From NCBI GenBank assembly GCA_934167695.1, contig CAKPLP010000012.1, positions 1 to 33,375 of the forward strand: DNA of 33,375 nt, written 5' to 3'. The notes below the pieces were generated by a model. That model was not told the origin of the DNA. It made no database searches and saw only the letters and a list, made by a program, of their open reading frames with translations. Position 1 is the stretch's first letter. Every line of letters begins with the position of its first letter. Shown here one piece after another: positions 23,401 to 29,900 of this stretch. The position numbers and the translations under genes are program-made. Source of the DNA: an uncultured Bacilli bacterium (GTDB taxonomy: Bacteria > Bacillota_I > Bacilli_A > RF39 > UBA660).

Positions 23401-23819
23401 ATAATCCGGATGAAATCCAAAATATGATAATAGGAGCAGAACCGGGAGAAAAATTAAATATATTATTAAGTAAATTAAATAATAAAGAATCACTAATAAA
23501 ATTCTACAACTCACAAAATGAAGAAATTACTTCATTAGAAGATACCACTATTGCCACAGGTCAAATTATAAAATTGGAATACAATGATAAAATATATGAT
23601 CAAATTTATATAATAGTACGTGGTGACAATACCAGTGATGGTTTAATAGATGTAGACGATTTAAGTTTACTAGTAAAACAAGTATTAGGAAAAGAAAAGT
23701 ATAGTACAGATACAGCAATATTTAAATCTTCAGATGTAGAAGAAACAGATGAAATAGATGTAGATGACTCTACTAAATTAACAAGATATATCCTAGGAAA
23801 ACTTAAATTAATGAACTAA
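8445..23819 (+). CDS. Giant secreted dockerin protein: four glycine-rich modules, 40 cadherin-like repeats, BIG2, X-like module, dockerin
   Basis: 5124 residues. A signal peptide is probably cleaved after Ala38 (VNA|EE). Glycine-rich modules resembling Pfam Gly_rich and the ALK/LTK glycine-rich domain start near residues 43, 543, 1050 and 1555; each has an aromatic YTGxYQEF opening, LWGAQG, and long Gly tracts. Each of the first three is followed by two cadherin-like beta sandwiches. Repeats 1-34 of the shaft run from 1840 to 4884, about 88 residues each, with the recurrent pattern LxxLxVxxGxLxPxF...Y.V.V....ATVTGxG....G.N...I.VTAEDGxxKTYTI. A BIG2-type domain (about 4885-4967), an X-like module (4968-5059) and a dockerin (5060-5124, loops DNTSDGLIDVDD and DVEETDEIDVDD) end the protein. 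There is no LPxTG motif, membrane anchor or enzyme domain, so attachment through the dockerin is inferred. It is probably an adhesin or structural fibre. It has its own promoter and terminator. Confidence 0.92.
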   Translation: MKVKIINLKNYIYKQIPLIIMVIFTMLLTLNFNYEVNAEENTYEFDYTGNYQEFTATKDGIYNIQLWGAQGGNYDTTLYGGLGGYTSGNIKLTKGQKLYFYVGAQASSSKTNLTGGWNGGGNVPSGKDKDGRAGGGATDVRTIKTSSLTTWNETASLASRIMVAGGGGGAAYESSATWRSNGGAGGGLIGLIPTSIGSSAKNNYGTGGSQTVGGHALSYPSTTVGIGTFGQGGRGISTDGGSGGGSGWYGGGGSGICSGGGGGSSYISGHNGCIAVDSSGNTINTKKVKTDPSYSWTNFIFTNTKVIDGEGYEWTSKRQDTIVKQPTYDNKSTQVGNSGNGYAKIQYVRKLSTDNTLKSITSDIGTLSPSFSSSEYEYDLIIDKEQTTAEISAETTDENATITGLGKYSVKYSKTKKITLTVTSESGTVQVYKINLKRETIPEGTHTTDLAELDFTGASSETLSLTPSFNTNITEYSTEIEYTAMSIELEAIPYDPTATVKIDGNDLIIEKSGQIKITVSAANCNDKIYIINYTRGEKPQNEYVYEYTGNYQEFIASSHGKYTIELWGAQGAQLGSFSGGKGAYTKGDIILNKGAKLYIYVGNNVTHSASFNGGAIGTSYASSGGGATDIRLVSGNWNDFDSLKSRIMVAAGGGGATTWSRGSYGGAAGGLFAYDVPYYATGSWGYTLNTGATQTSGGVGFVSANGRHGQSGKFGIGGNGNTSSGYGGGGGGGYYGGAGGGDGGPMTCSGSGGSSYISGHIGCDSIDESSTSSSIIHTENNIHYSNKYFTNTLMIDGLGYSWTTKDDSPIFTEATSNGLHATLGSGEYVGQPTTDNTGIQEGQEGNGYAKITPLFLNSKNNYLSNITASSGTFTEEFSPTKYEYNLILDKSEREVEIFAQLADSNATINGVGKYKVKYGKTTVVTLSVTSESGDIRVYKVNITRKPLEFNEHSSLLADLDFKLEEDEIEPDMEPIFNSNTTNYKIIIAPNTITLDFEAIPFDEEATVKMEGNGLVINDSGKVTITVTEPNTTATTYTINYERAQTPADEYTYEYTGDYQEFIAPVKGKYRFELWGAQGANLGSHHGGYGAYTKGEILLEAGEKLYIYVGNNEVHAASFNGGALGTSYASSGGGATDIRLVSGNWNNFESLKSRIMVAAGGGGATIWASGSNGGAAGGLFSYDVPYYANGSWGYTLNTGATQTSGGVGFISSYSARHGESGSFGKGGHGNTPSGYGGGGGGGYYGGSGGGDGGPMTCSGSGGSSYISGHAGSNSVKENSTEEKIIHTSENIHYSNKYFTNTLMIDGLGYSWKDENSSPNYTAATANGSNSKLADGEYSGQPTTDGTSIQEGQKGNGYAKITPLFASKNNYLVDLSTNYGTFDKEFDPYTYTYALTLDKYETNFTLSGTLADKNATVTGLGKYEIDFGETKNIDIVVTAPNGEIRTYKIIATRPKLAEGEHSTKLLSLTINNNKYNLNPEFISKVTDYELEVPYSTVSLDVIAIPYDDTATVTIKGNGYISVSKSNEITITVTHPDEPTTVYKIKVTREKEVEGQEYRYSCTNTYQKFTAPGSTYYKVQLWGAAGGYGRTNWSLKYRGGYGAYTEGEIYLKKGQELYVYVGCSGGNSGMKSKYSGGVAGFNGGATGGNDSNQDSQPEPGGGGGGATDIRLVPTSKETIWNEFNSLKSRIMIAAGGGGGNYSGIGGAGGTIEGTTGYGNKKVPTQTEGYAFGYGMPGGSCSDGSGGAGGGYFGGYSGTGCSNGGGGGSSFVSGCKDCISIKEESTDSNIVSSDDNIHYSGYYFDKIEMLSGDETQPNPTGGYQNGNNGDGYAIITASKNRSENNFLSEITVDKGTLSPEFTSENLNYNVKLSPDEDEITIGAKLEDDTATLTGTGTFDVPSGSKIFSITVTSESGDIRIYNITVEREKSSNSIPANIVISGLIPTVCSVNSNYCKLDQEFDPEIHTYTMTVPSRIKQLQFTVQKSHKYQTVTGDGVVSLQSGMNTFTIEITSEDGKNISSYTYNIDRDMNGNANIETLEVIDPEVNINFDPDITEYYFSVPNDYTSIGLKVVLEDEKATYKIVGNENFETGLNIIQINVTAQNGETQTYLLNVYREQSGNTFLTELKVTGVTSQNEYPLSPTYNKIISNYTVNVPYEEEKVKIEATAEHTLTTITGLGEKTLKTGTNNIEITSTSEDGSVQIYKLSIIRAKSSDATLKSLDVLEATLSPSFDSNTENYNIDVNPGVTSLNINAVVNNENAKYTIVGNNGFKVGLNIVKIVVTAEDGSQKIYTLNVNRKASSNTYLSSLTIDKYDMSSVFDKEIETYNITFEDKTPSIKVSATPEDELSKVSNTGVYNLKTGHNEISIVVTAEDGSTRTYTINVFQEASSNNNLLSLSTSSTNSYTPTFSKNTTKYSLTVENSEDKITLLGVAEDKNATVKGNGEYSLDVGDNAIDIIVEAENGDLKTYTINITRKASSNAYATQIIAKESVLDPVFNKNTTSYELRVLEEVTSLTLTVDLEDSNATYEIIGNENFVIGHNTVTVKVTAQDKTVKSYVLDVLRQAKGTTSNKLDNLTVDQGVLTPSFDPEINYYEVEVPYSVTKIKLDGELDDKNATVTGFGEHNLIVGKNVLAVTVTSTENIVRHYQVIVTRKENDEARLSSIQITSSTLSPSFNKDIYEYNVKTTLTELNINAVTIDKNATYEIIGNKNLQLGNNQIIIRVTAANKETTKDYILNVEREKSNNNNLKSLEIEGVDYTPEFSKTTTVYYANVDKDINTIQIKAEAEDINATVQGAGEVELLVGKNYVEIKVTSESGNEKVYTIIVTRQASNNNYLSSLITSAGTLEPTFDKTVNDYKVTVDNEIEDIVISGTLEDKNATVTGLDKYNLQVGENKIQVTVTAEDGSINIYTIVVTREEIVSSKLKNLTIKDYELDQKFNKDVYDYNVTIDNEVTSLDLTVETLDKNAKYEIIGNKNFIVGMNTVKIIVTDSKGIQQTTYILNVNRQNYANTYLSYIYTDQGTLTPTFEKNTLTYEVEVENNIEEINVFAEPEITSNTLTGTGKNTLSPGKNKVSLTVTTQTGIKRVYYVNIIRKQKTNNSLTSLVIKANEINKELVPNFDKDVLEYESTVDKTVTTVQIIATAEDGATISGTGIKQIKAGENTFEITVTSESGLIKVYTVTIKRDASSNNNLTSIIPSVGTLSPEFTPDQQSYTLNLDSSSSMLYFTVATEDPFAKVTGIENQIIPDGESTRQIVVEAEDKSTKIYTIHVYKERTDEARLSSLSIEGYSLNEEFDKDKYSYTITVPNSKKVLLSSEVLATPLDKNATVEKTDSLTLKAGEISIYTIIVTAKDGFTTQTYTIAIEREKGTEALLSKLNFAVGKLSPDFSSSVTNYTLVVPNTIEEILDTDVEAEATDEDATVEKLEKLSITGNNDKYLIKVISNDKKNTTTYTVNVVYDQSNDASLKSLTVKDQTLIPEFSKDILEYTVNVLDTIQEVNVEAIVNDPKATIIGGTGIHNLTDYSTKINVTVQAEDGSINIYTITVVKSITTEKLLSDLYLSGDCDKNKCPLNQNFDENTFNYTTTIENKYSNINIETIKKHDNQIVKIYNEKDEEISNLNYQPKVGENKLRIEITNGVGDVTNYTLTITRKPSSNNYLSDLKITDPSVELEFNKDTLEYFANIPSNYDKVVLDYKTESSSAKVVVSGSTYLNYGNNNVTIKVIAENGDIRTYIIHVVRNAEYNNYLQSLTVSSGTIYNLEPKFNKTTKDYVVEVPYQASKVTIDAVAEEKTTTVVGTGEKDLKVGLNTYTITTTAITGETTSYNVIIKREKSNRLYLKNLEIENATLKEEFNKETFTYNVDALADVNKLSLLIEPEDETTTYKVIGNNNLITGKNTVLIVLENMDKTVTTTYKLIVNKQASGDNYLKSLKVNNKELITSETYDSTIFNVDLDEEIDFANIEAISSSNLATIDGTGKYSLEYGQNAIKVVVTAEDGTKRRYTLNIKREYDIDLLMITTNRGEVTPEFDKDNLEYKLEVERDIEDITVIGVQSSNLTTVEGNGFYKLEVGDNKIDLKVSAQDGTSKTYTVNVIRKKSNNNYLSHLYIQEAIMKEEFNKKTQEYHVEVPDNINSLNMDIELESSLATYEVIGNENLKQGKNTVTIKVTAENNEIRTYNIEVTVQEAAKFSNRLKSLTVNKGTLTPNFDLDTQSYTVTVSNSVENITVSGVLESVEATVEGFGSYSLIPGRNEIKVIVTSKDKKTRCYSIIVYRIESSDARLKNVKFNEGTLNPLFDKDNENYTMTVSENITSLTATVEPLVEGTTYKIIGAENLQSGTTTVTIEATAEDKVTKKNYIINVTKEISTNNYLETLTSNIGQITPEFEKTNTGPYIINVDNSVNSIILSGKKESISSTVEGLGIHNLNKGKNIIPITVTSQSGSVRVYTVVVNKGLSSDNTLSTLAISEGDLNPAFNKETTEYTVDLKKEVDEVTVLAIANDKNATVTGNGNYKLKTGENKVEIIVTAEDGNTKTYTIIFNKKEEASSKLLDIKANEGKLTPEFDKDTLDYIVTVPNEINNLTLNITKEDENATYEVTGNNNFKVGNNKVEIVVTATDGTKTTYTLNVIKQESSNNYLKSLTVGNEKLVPEFSRETIYYEVEVNNTTTEINIDAIAEDKNATVTGTGIQQLQTGENYRYIEVESSTGVKRVYTVKITRAKSTSNKLKTLTVNEGELTPEFDKDINSYTLEVGEGITQVEIQATAEDENTALVTGTGIKNIVTGENKFEIVVTAEDGSVNTYTITINKKSSSNTNVINIIPSSGILSPAYNNEISNYEVVVDEDVSMIDFEVILESNSATVKNNQNNYLNYGSNDIVIEIEAEDKTKKDIHINVIRDKTITDIIVESPILMEVGEVKKLTPTIIPTDAISKDLIWESSDETVVSVSDGRLEAKRLGDATITVYSSKNKTIKKQIQVSVLNLKITSDIYDIRRGVLNLNNPDEIQNMIIGAEPGEKLNILLSKLNNKESLIKFYNSQNEEITSLEDTTIATGQIIKLEYNDKIYDQIYIIVRGDNTSDGLIDVDDLSLLVKQVLGKEKYSTDTAIFKSSDVEETDEIDVDDSTKLTRYILGKLKLMN
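8571..13961 (+). repeat. Four-fold tandem unit: glycine-rich module plus two cadherin-like repeats
   Basis: Units begin at 8571, 10071, 11592 and 13107, that is 500-507 codons apart. The first three contain one glycine-rich module followed by two beta-sandwich repeats, the second of which starts with an E-H-S/T-like motif (EGTHTTDL, NEHSSLL, GEHSTKL). The fourth glycine-rich module leads straight into the long shaft. Units 2 and 3 are the closest, with long stretches identical at protein level and mainly synonymous base changes, so they are the youngest duplication. GC is locally higher because of GGN codons. Confidence 0.85.
13962..18818 (+). repeat. Shaft block A: cadherin-like repeats 1-18
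   Basis: Eighteen consecutive beta-sandwich repeats of about 88 codons. Special features recur in block B in the same order: a Cys-pair insertion in repeat 2, a DPxV motif in repeat 3, VPY and GEK motifs in repeat 4, a Y-x-(I/V)-x-GN variant in repeats 3, 5, 8, 10 and 13, TSESG in repeat 11, and IIPS in repeat 16. Confidence 0.75.
18819..23099 (+). repeat. Shaft block B: cadherin-like repeats 19-34, paralogous to repeats 1-16
   Basis: Repeat by repeat, this block matches block A with an offset of 18 repeats (about 4.84-4.86 kb). The IIPS motif proline is at 18021 and 22869, an offset of 1616 codons, and the second insertion cysteine at 14295 and 19134, an offset of 1613 codons. The variant repeats fall at 21, 23, 26, 28 and 31, exactly 3, 5, 8, 10 and 13 plus 18. 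The last two repeats of a full block are missing and the BIG2/dockerin end follows. Confidence 0.75.
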
Positions 23820-23850
23820 AGGAAAATCAAAATTTTGGTTTTCCTTTTTT
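23818..23850 (+). terminator. Rho-independent terminator after the giant gene
   Basis: AAAGGAAAA at 23818-23826 pairs with TTTTCCTTT at 23839-23847, the middle can also pair (CAAAA with TTTTG), and T residues follow. It begins at the stop codon. It separates the giant gene from the next two genes. The 110 bases up to the next start contain AT-rich -10-like sequences (TATGAT at 23894, TATAAT at 23908) but no clear -35 box. Confidence 0.85.
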
Positions 23851-23930
23851 TACTAAAAATTGAAGTAAAAACATATGGTAAATGTTAAAAAAATATGATA
23901 AAATTATTATAATTGAGGAGTGTAGTTAGT

Positions 23931-26900
23931 ATGAAGATAAAAGTAAAAAAAAGAAATATATTTATAACCTTATTTATAACTACTATTTTAATTCTTTTTC
24001 CAAATAATGTTTTTGCAGCAACTCATGATTTTAGTTTGCAGGCATCAGATTTTGATGTTACAGCTAATGATTGGGAAGGTGCAGGTACTGAAGACCCTAT
24101 TAATAACGGAGATTATGTAGAACCGGGACAAGTATTTAAAGTAGATATATATTACGTTCCGGGGGATACAAAAGTAACAGGAATGCAAGTTGGAATTAAC
24201 TATGATCCAAATGTCTTAACTCCCATTTATGAATTAGATGATGATGGACTACCTTCAGCACTATATGTAGAAGCCGACATGTCTACAACTGCTCAAGGAG
24301 GAATTTGGCCTCCAAAAGGTAATACTGCATCACAGAAAAAACAAACGAACTGGCAAGTTCAAGGTAATGATGATACTGATGTTAATATGATTAAATTATT
24401 AATATCCGACAGTCAAGTTGCTAAACCACTTGAAAATGAAGGTATTATTGCTACTGTTTACTTTAAGGTAAAAGATAGTGCAGCAGCAGGAGCTGTAATA
24501 AATCTTGATATAGATAGTTCTTACACAAAAGTAACAGGTTCATATGCCAAAACAGTATCATCTCTTTCATTTACTGTATATGGAGCCATGAGTCAAGATG
24601 TTAGTTTAAAAGAATTAACATTCACAGGTAATAATGGAGTACTATATAGTTCTGATCCTATCTTTTCAGCAGGTACAACAAGTAGAACTTTTTCAGTAAT
24701 TGTACCAAATAATGTTTCAAGTATTAATATATCTGCTACTGCTACTGATTCATTAGCAAAAATATTATCAGGAGGAGTAGGACTAAAAAATCTATCCGTA
24801 GGAAATAATAGTTTCAATTTAGTAGTACAAGCTCAAAATGGTAATCAAGAAATATACTTAATAAAAATAAAAAGACTATCAAATGATGCTAGTTTGAAAA
24901 CATTAAGCCTATCAGGAATTACTCTTGATTATGAATTATCTAGTTCATTATTTACATACACTTCAACTATTCCATATGCAACAAAGGAAACTACAGTAAA
25001 CGCAACTACAACAGATAGTAATGCTAAAATAACATCTGGAACAGGATCATGGAGCCTTACAAATTATGGAACAGATATCAATACAAAAAAAATAATTGTA
25101 GAAGCCGAAGATTGTAAAGATGAGTATTCAACAGTACCAAGTAATAGTTGTACACAACAAGAATATACATTAAATATTACAAGGATAGCACCTTCAAGTG
25201 ACACTACACTAAGTTCACTAAAAATTGAGGGAAATTTAATAGAAGACTTTAATCCAGCTAAAACAGAATATACTTTAGCAGATCAAGCAAATAGCAAAAC
25301 ATCAATAAATATTGTTGCAACTGCCAACGACTCAAAAGCAACAGTAGCAGGTAATGGCAGCAAAAGTTTAAATGTAGGAGATAACACTTTTACTATTGTA
25401 GTAACCGCCGAAGATCAAAAGACACAAACATATACTATAAAAGTAAGACGTCTTTCAAATAATGCAAATTTATCATCGCTATCAGTAACTTCAACCCCTC
25501 AGGGCGTGTTATCACCATCATTTACTCCTAATTTTTATAATTATTATACCTACACATACGATTCAACGGTAACAGATATAAATATAGCAGCAACTTTAGA
25601 AGATGATAATGCAACAATAGTTAGTGGAACAGGAACATATAGTTCTTCGGATACAGAAGCAAATATAGTAGTAACTGCAGAAGATGGAAGCACCAAAACA
25701 TATATAGTTAAATTCTCGCGTAATAAATCAAGTGACAATAATCTAAAATCACTTTCAATAGATGGGTATAACTTGAATGAGATTTTTTCTCCTAGTACAA
25801 CACTATATACTACAACCGTTCCGGGAACAGTTTCTTCAATAAATGTAAATGCTGTAGCAAATGACTCAAAAGCAACCATAACAACAGGAACAGGAACGCA
25901 TAATCTAAACTATGGTCAAAATACAATACAAATAAGAGTAAAAGCAGAAAATGGTGCAGAAAAAGATTACACTATAACAGTAACTAGAAGTAAAAAAACA
26001 ATATCAGCATTATCAGATTTAACAGTAGATGGAACAACCGTTGCAAATTTTAAGGAAGATACTTTAACTTACGATATTGGAACAGTTCCATTTAGTACAG
26101 AAAAGATAACTATTGGAGCAACTGCCAAAGATAGTGATGCTACAATAACAGGAGTAGGAGAAGTAAGCCTAAAAACAGGTGATAATGAATTTAAAATAAT
26201 TTCAACTGCTCAAGATGGAAAAACAAAAACAACATACATCATAAAAGTTAATAGAACAAAATCAAATAACACATATTTAAAAAATTTAACATTAAAAGAA
26301 AAGACATTTAGTTTTGTAAAAACAAGGAAAACATACGATGTAGAAGTTCCCTATACAGTAACCACTGCAACAATAACAGCAACTCCTGAATATGCCGATG
26401 CGACATCTTCAATTAGTGGACCAAGTTTTCTATCAGTAGGTACTAATACGTACACAATAACAGTAACTGCCGAAGATGGAACAATAGATACATATACATT
26501 AAATATAACAAGAAAACAATCAACAAATGTATACTTATCAAATTTAACTGCAACTAATAATGGCACAAATTATTTAGGAGCTTTTAATAAGAAAACTGAA
26601 AACTATAACATAACAGTGCCAAATGAAATTGATAATATTGATATTAATACAACTTTAGAAGAACCTACGAATCAAACAGTAACTGGAGATGGCAATAAAT
26701 CTTTAAAAACAGGTACAAATAAATTTGAAATAGTAGTAACAGCAGCCAGTGGTGATACTAAGACTTATACTATAAATATAACCAGAAGTTTAAATTCAAA
26801 TAATAACCTATCAAGTCTAGTAGTAGCAGATCAAACGTTAACTCCAACATTTAGTCCAAATATAACAAGTTATAATGTTACAGTAGAGTCAGACGTTTCA

Positions 26901-29900
26901 AACATAATGATAAGTGCAACTCCAGAAGTTTCAACATCACAAGTTACAGGAGTTGGTAGTAAAAGTTTAAAAACTGGTACAAATACATTTAATATAGATG
27001 TAGAAGCCGAAGATAAAACTGTCAAAACGTATGTAATAGTTGTTACAAAAAAAGCTTCAAATGATAGTAGTTTATCATCTCTATCAATTAATGAAACTCC
27101 ATTAAATGAAACCTTTAATAAAGTAATAACTAACTATACAGCTAATGTTGCTAATAATGTAGAACAAGTTACAATTAATGCAACAGCAACAGATTCTAAA
27201 GTAAAATCAATTACAGGAACAGGTGTTGTAAAACTAAAAACAGGAGATAATACAATAAATGTAGTAGTAACTGCAGAGGACAATACACAAACAACCTATA
27301 CAATTATAATTAATAGAGCAAAAAGCATGAATGCTAACTTAAAAAGTTTAACGTTATCAGGTGGCTACACATTTAATGAAGAATTTAATAAAAATACAAC
27401 ATCTTATACAGTAACAGTGCCAAACAGTGTTTCACAAATTTTAATATCAGCTGAAAAAGAAGATGATCTTGCAACAGTAACAGGCACAGGACAAGTAAAA
27501 TTATCATCTGGAACAAATAACTTCGAAGTAACAGTAACCGCTGAAGATAATTCTGTAAAAAAAGTATACAAAATAGAAATATATAGACAATTATCAAATA
27601 ATGCATACTTAAAAAGCTTACAGTCAATAAACGGTTTAATTACCCCAACATTTGATAAAACAAATAATGATTATAACTTAACTGTTCCATATGAAATAAC
27701 TGAGCCAAATATAACGGCAGAAGCCGAAGATGAAAATGCTTCAGTTTCAATTAACGGAAATAAGAATTTAGAAGTTGGAACAAATAATATATCAATAATA
27801 GTAACTGCCGAAGATGGAACAATAAATACATATAATCTAGTAATAACAAGACAACCATCAAGTAATAACTACTTATCAAATATTGAAGTAATAGATAAAA
27901 ATAATAAAAATTACATAAGTGTTTTTAATAAAGAAACTATTAAATATGAAATAAATGTTGCAAATGATATCGACACAATAACATTAAAAGCAACCGCCGA
28001 AGATAGTGCAACTACTATAAAGGGCCTAGGAGATAAAAAGTTAAGTGTAGGAGAAAATAGTTTTACAATTAGTTCAGTAAGTGCCAATGGAGTTAGTAGA
28101 AATTACATTATTAATATAGAAAGAGCTAAGAATAGTAATACAAAATTAAAAGAATTAACCGTAGAAGGTTATACACTTGTACCAGATTTTAATTCTGATA
28201 CATATTCGTACTCTTTAAATGTAGATGCAAGTGTAGATGAAATAAACATTATTGCAACCGCCGACGAAAAAACAACTAGTATAAATGGTAGCGGAAAGAA
28301 ACAATTAAAAACAGGCTTAAATACATTTAATATAGATGTAGAAGCCGAAGATGGAAGTACAAAAACATATGTGATAGTAATTAATAAAGCAGCTTCAAGT
28401 AACAACTATTTAGCATCATTATTACTTGATCAAACATTTACTCCTTCATTTGATAGAGAAACATTAAACTATAGTGCTACAGTTTCAAATACAACAACAA
28501 CAGTAAATGTAACTGGAGTAGCAGAAGATCCTAATGCCACAGTAGAGGGAAATGGAATCCAAAATTTAGCAGTAGGACACAATATAATAACATTAACAGT
28601 AACTGCAGAAAATAATACATTTAGAGCATACACAATAGATGTATATAGAGAAGCATCAAGTAATAATTATTTGAGTGATCTAAAAGTAAATGGAACAACC
28701 GTAGACTTATTTAACAGAGAAAAAACATCATATTCATTAACAGTAGAAAATGATGTAACACAGGCAGATGTAACTGCAATACTAGAAGATGAAACAGCAA
28801 CAGTAACAGGCGACAAAATAACATATTTATCAACAGGACTAAATACAATAAATGTTGTAGTAACTGCACAAAATGGTACAACAAAAATTTATACTATAGA
28901 AATAACTAGAAAAAAATCATCTAATAATTATTTAGCAATTTTATCTTCTCTAGAAGGTGTACTTTCACCAAGCTTTACTAAAGAAAATACTGATTATACA
29001 ATGCAAGTTCCTTATGAAATTACTAGTTTAACATTAACAACAGTTGTAGAAGATGCAAATGCTGTCGTAGGAGTAGAAGGAAATAGTGATTTTACAATAG
29101 GAGATAACAATATAGTATATATTCCAGTAACTGCAGAAGATGGAAGTACCAAAACATATCAAATAAAAGTTACTAGATTACCACAAGCAAATAATTTTCT
29201 ATCAAATCTAACGGTTACATCTACAACAAATGGAAAAACTTATGAGTTAAATCCATCATTTAATAAAAATACATTAAATTATACTATTTCTATAAATGAA
29301 GATGATAACAAATTAACAATCTCTGGTGATAAAGAAGCTGTAAGTAGTACAGTAACAGGTTTAGAAGATATTGAAGTAACTACTTTTCCTTATAATCATC
29401 AAGTAGTTGTAAAATCAGCTGGAGGAGTAGATAGAACATATAATATTACAATTAATAAAATAAAATCTAGTAATGCTAACTTAAAAAGTATAAGTGTTAG
29501 TGAAGGAACATTAACTCCAGAATTTAATGAAAACACACTATCTTATACAGTAAATGTAGATTCTAATGTTTCTAGTATTGATATTATAGCAGGGCTAAAT
29601 AAAGCTCAGACAATAGTAGGAGATGGAGTTCATAATTTAAATTATGGAGATAATATGATTTCATTAGCAGTAACTGCTGAAGATGGAACAACAAAAACTT
29701 ATACAATAAATGTAATTCGAAATCAAGAAATAAATACAGAACTGGATGATATCGAAGTAGTAAATGGTACCTTATCACCGACATTTACAAAACAAGTAGT
29801 TGATTATATAGCATACGTCGGAGAAGATGCAAAAGATATTACAATAACCCCAAAAGTTAGTGATATTTTAGCAACAATATCTATTTCATTAAATAATTCA

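Noticed and set aside
23913..23930. TTG start giving six extra residues to the linker protein
   Set aside because: The TTG overlaps the GAGGAG ribosome site, which is well placed for ATG 23931; the shorter form also has a normal signal peptide.
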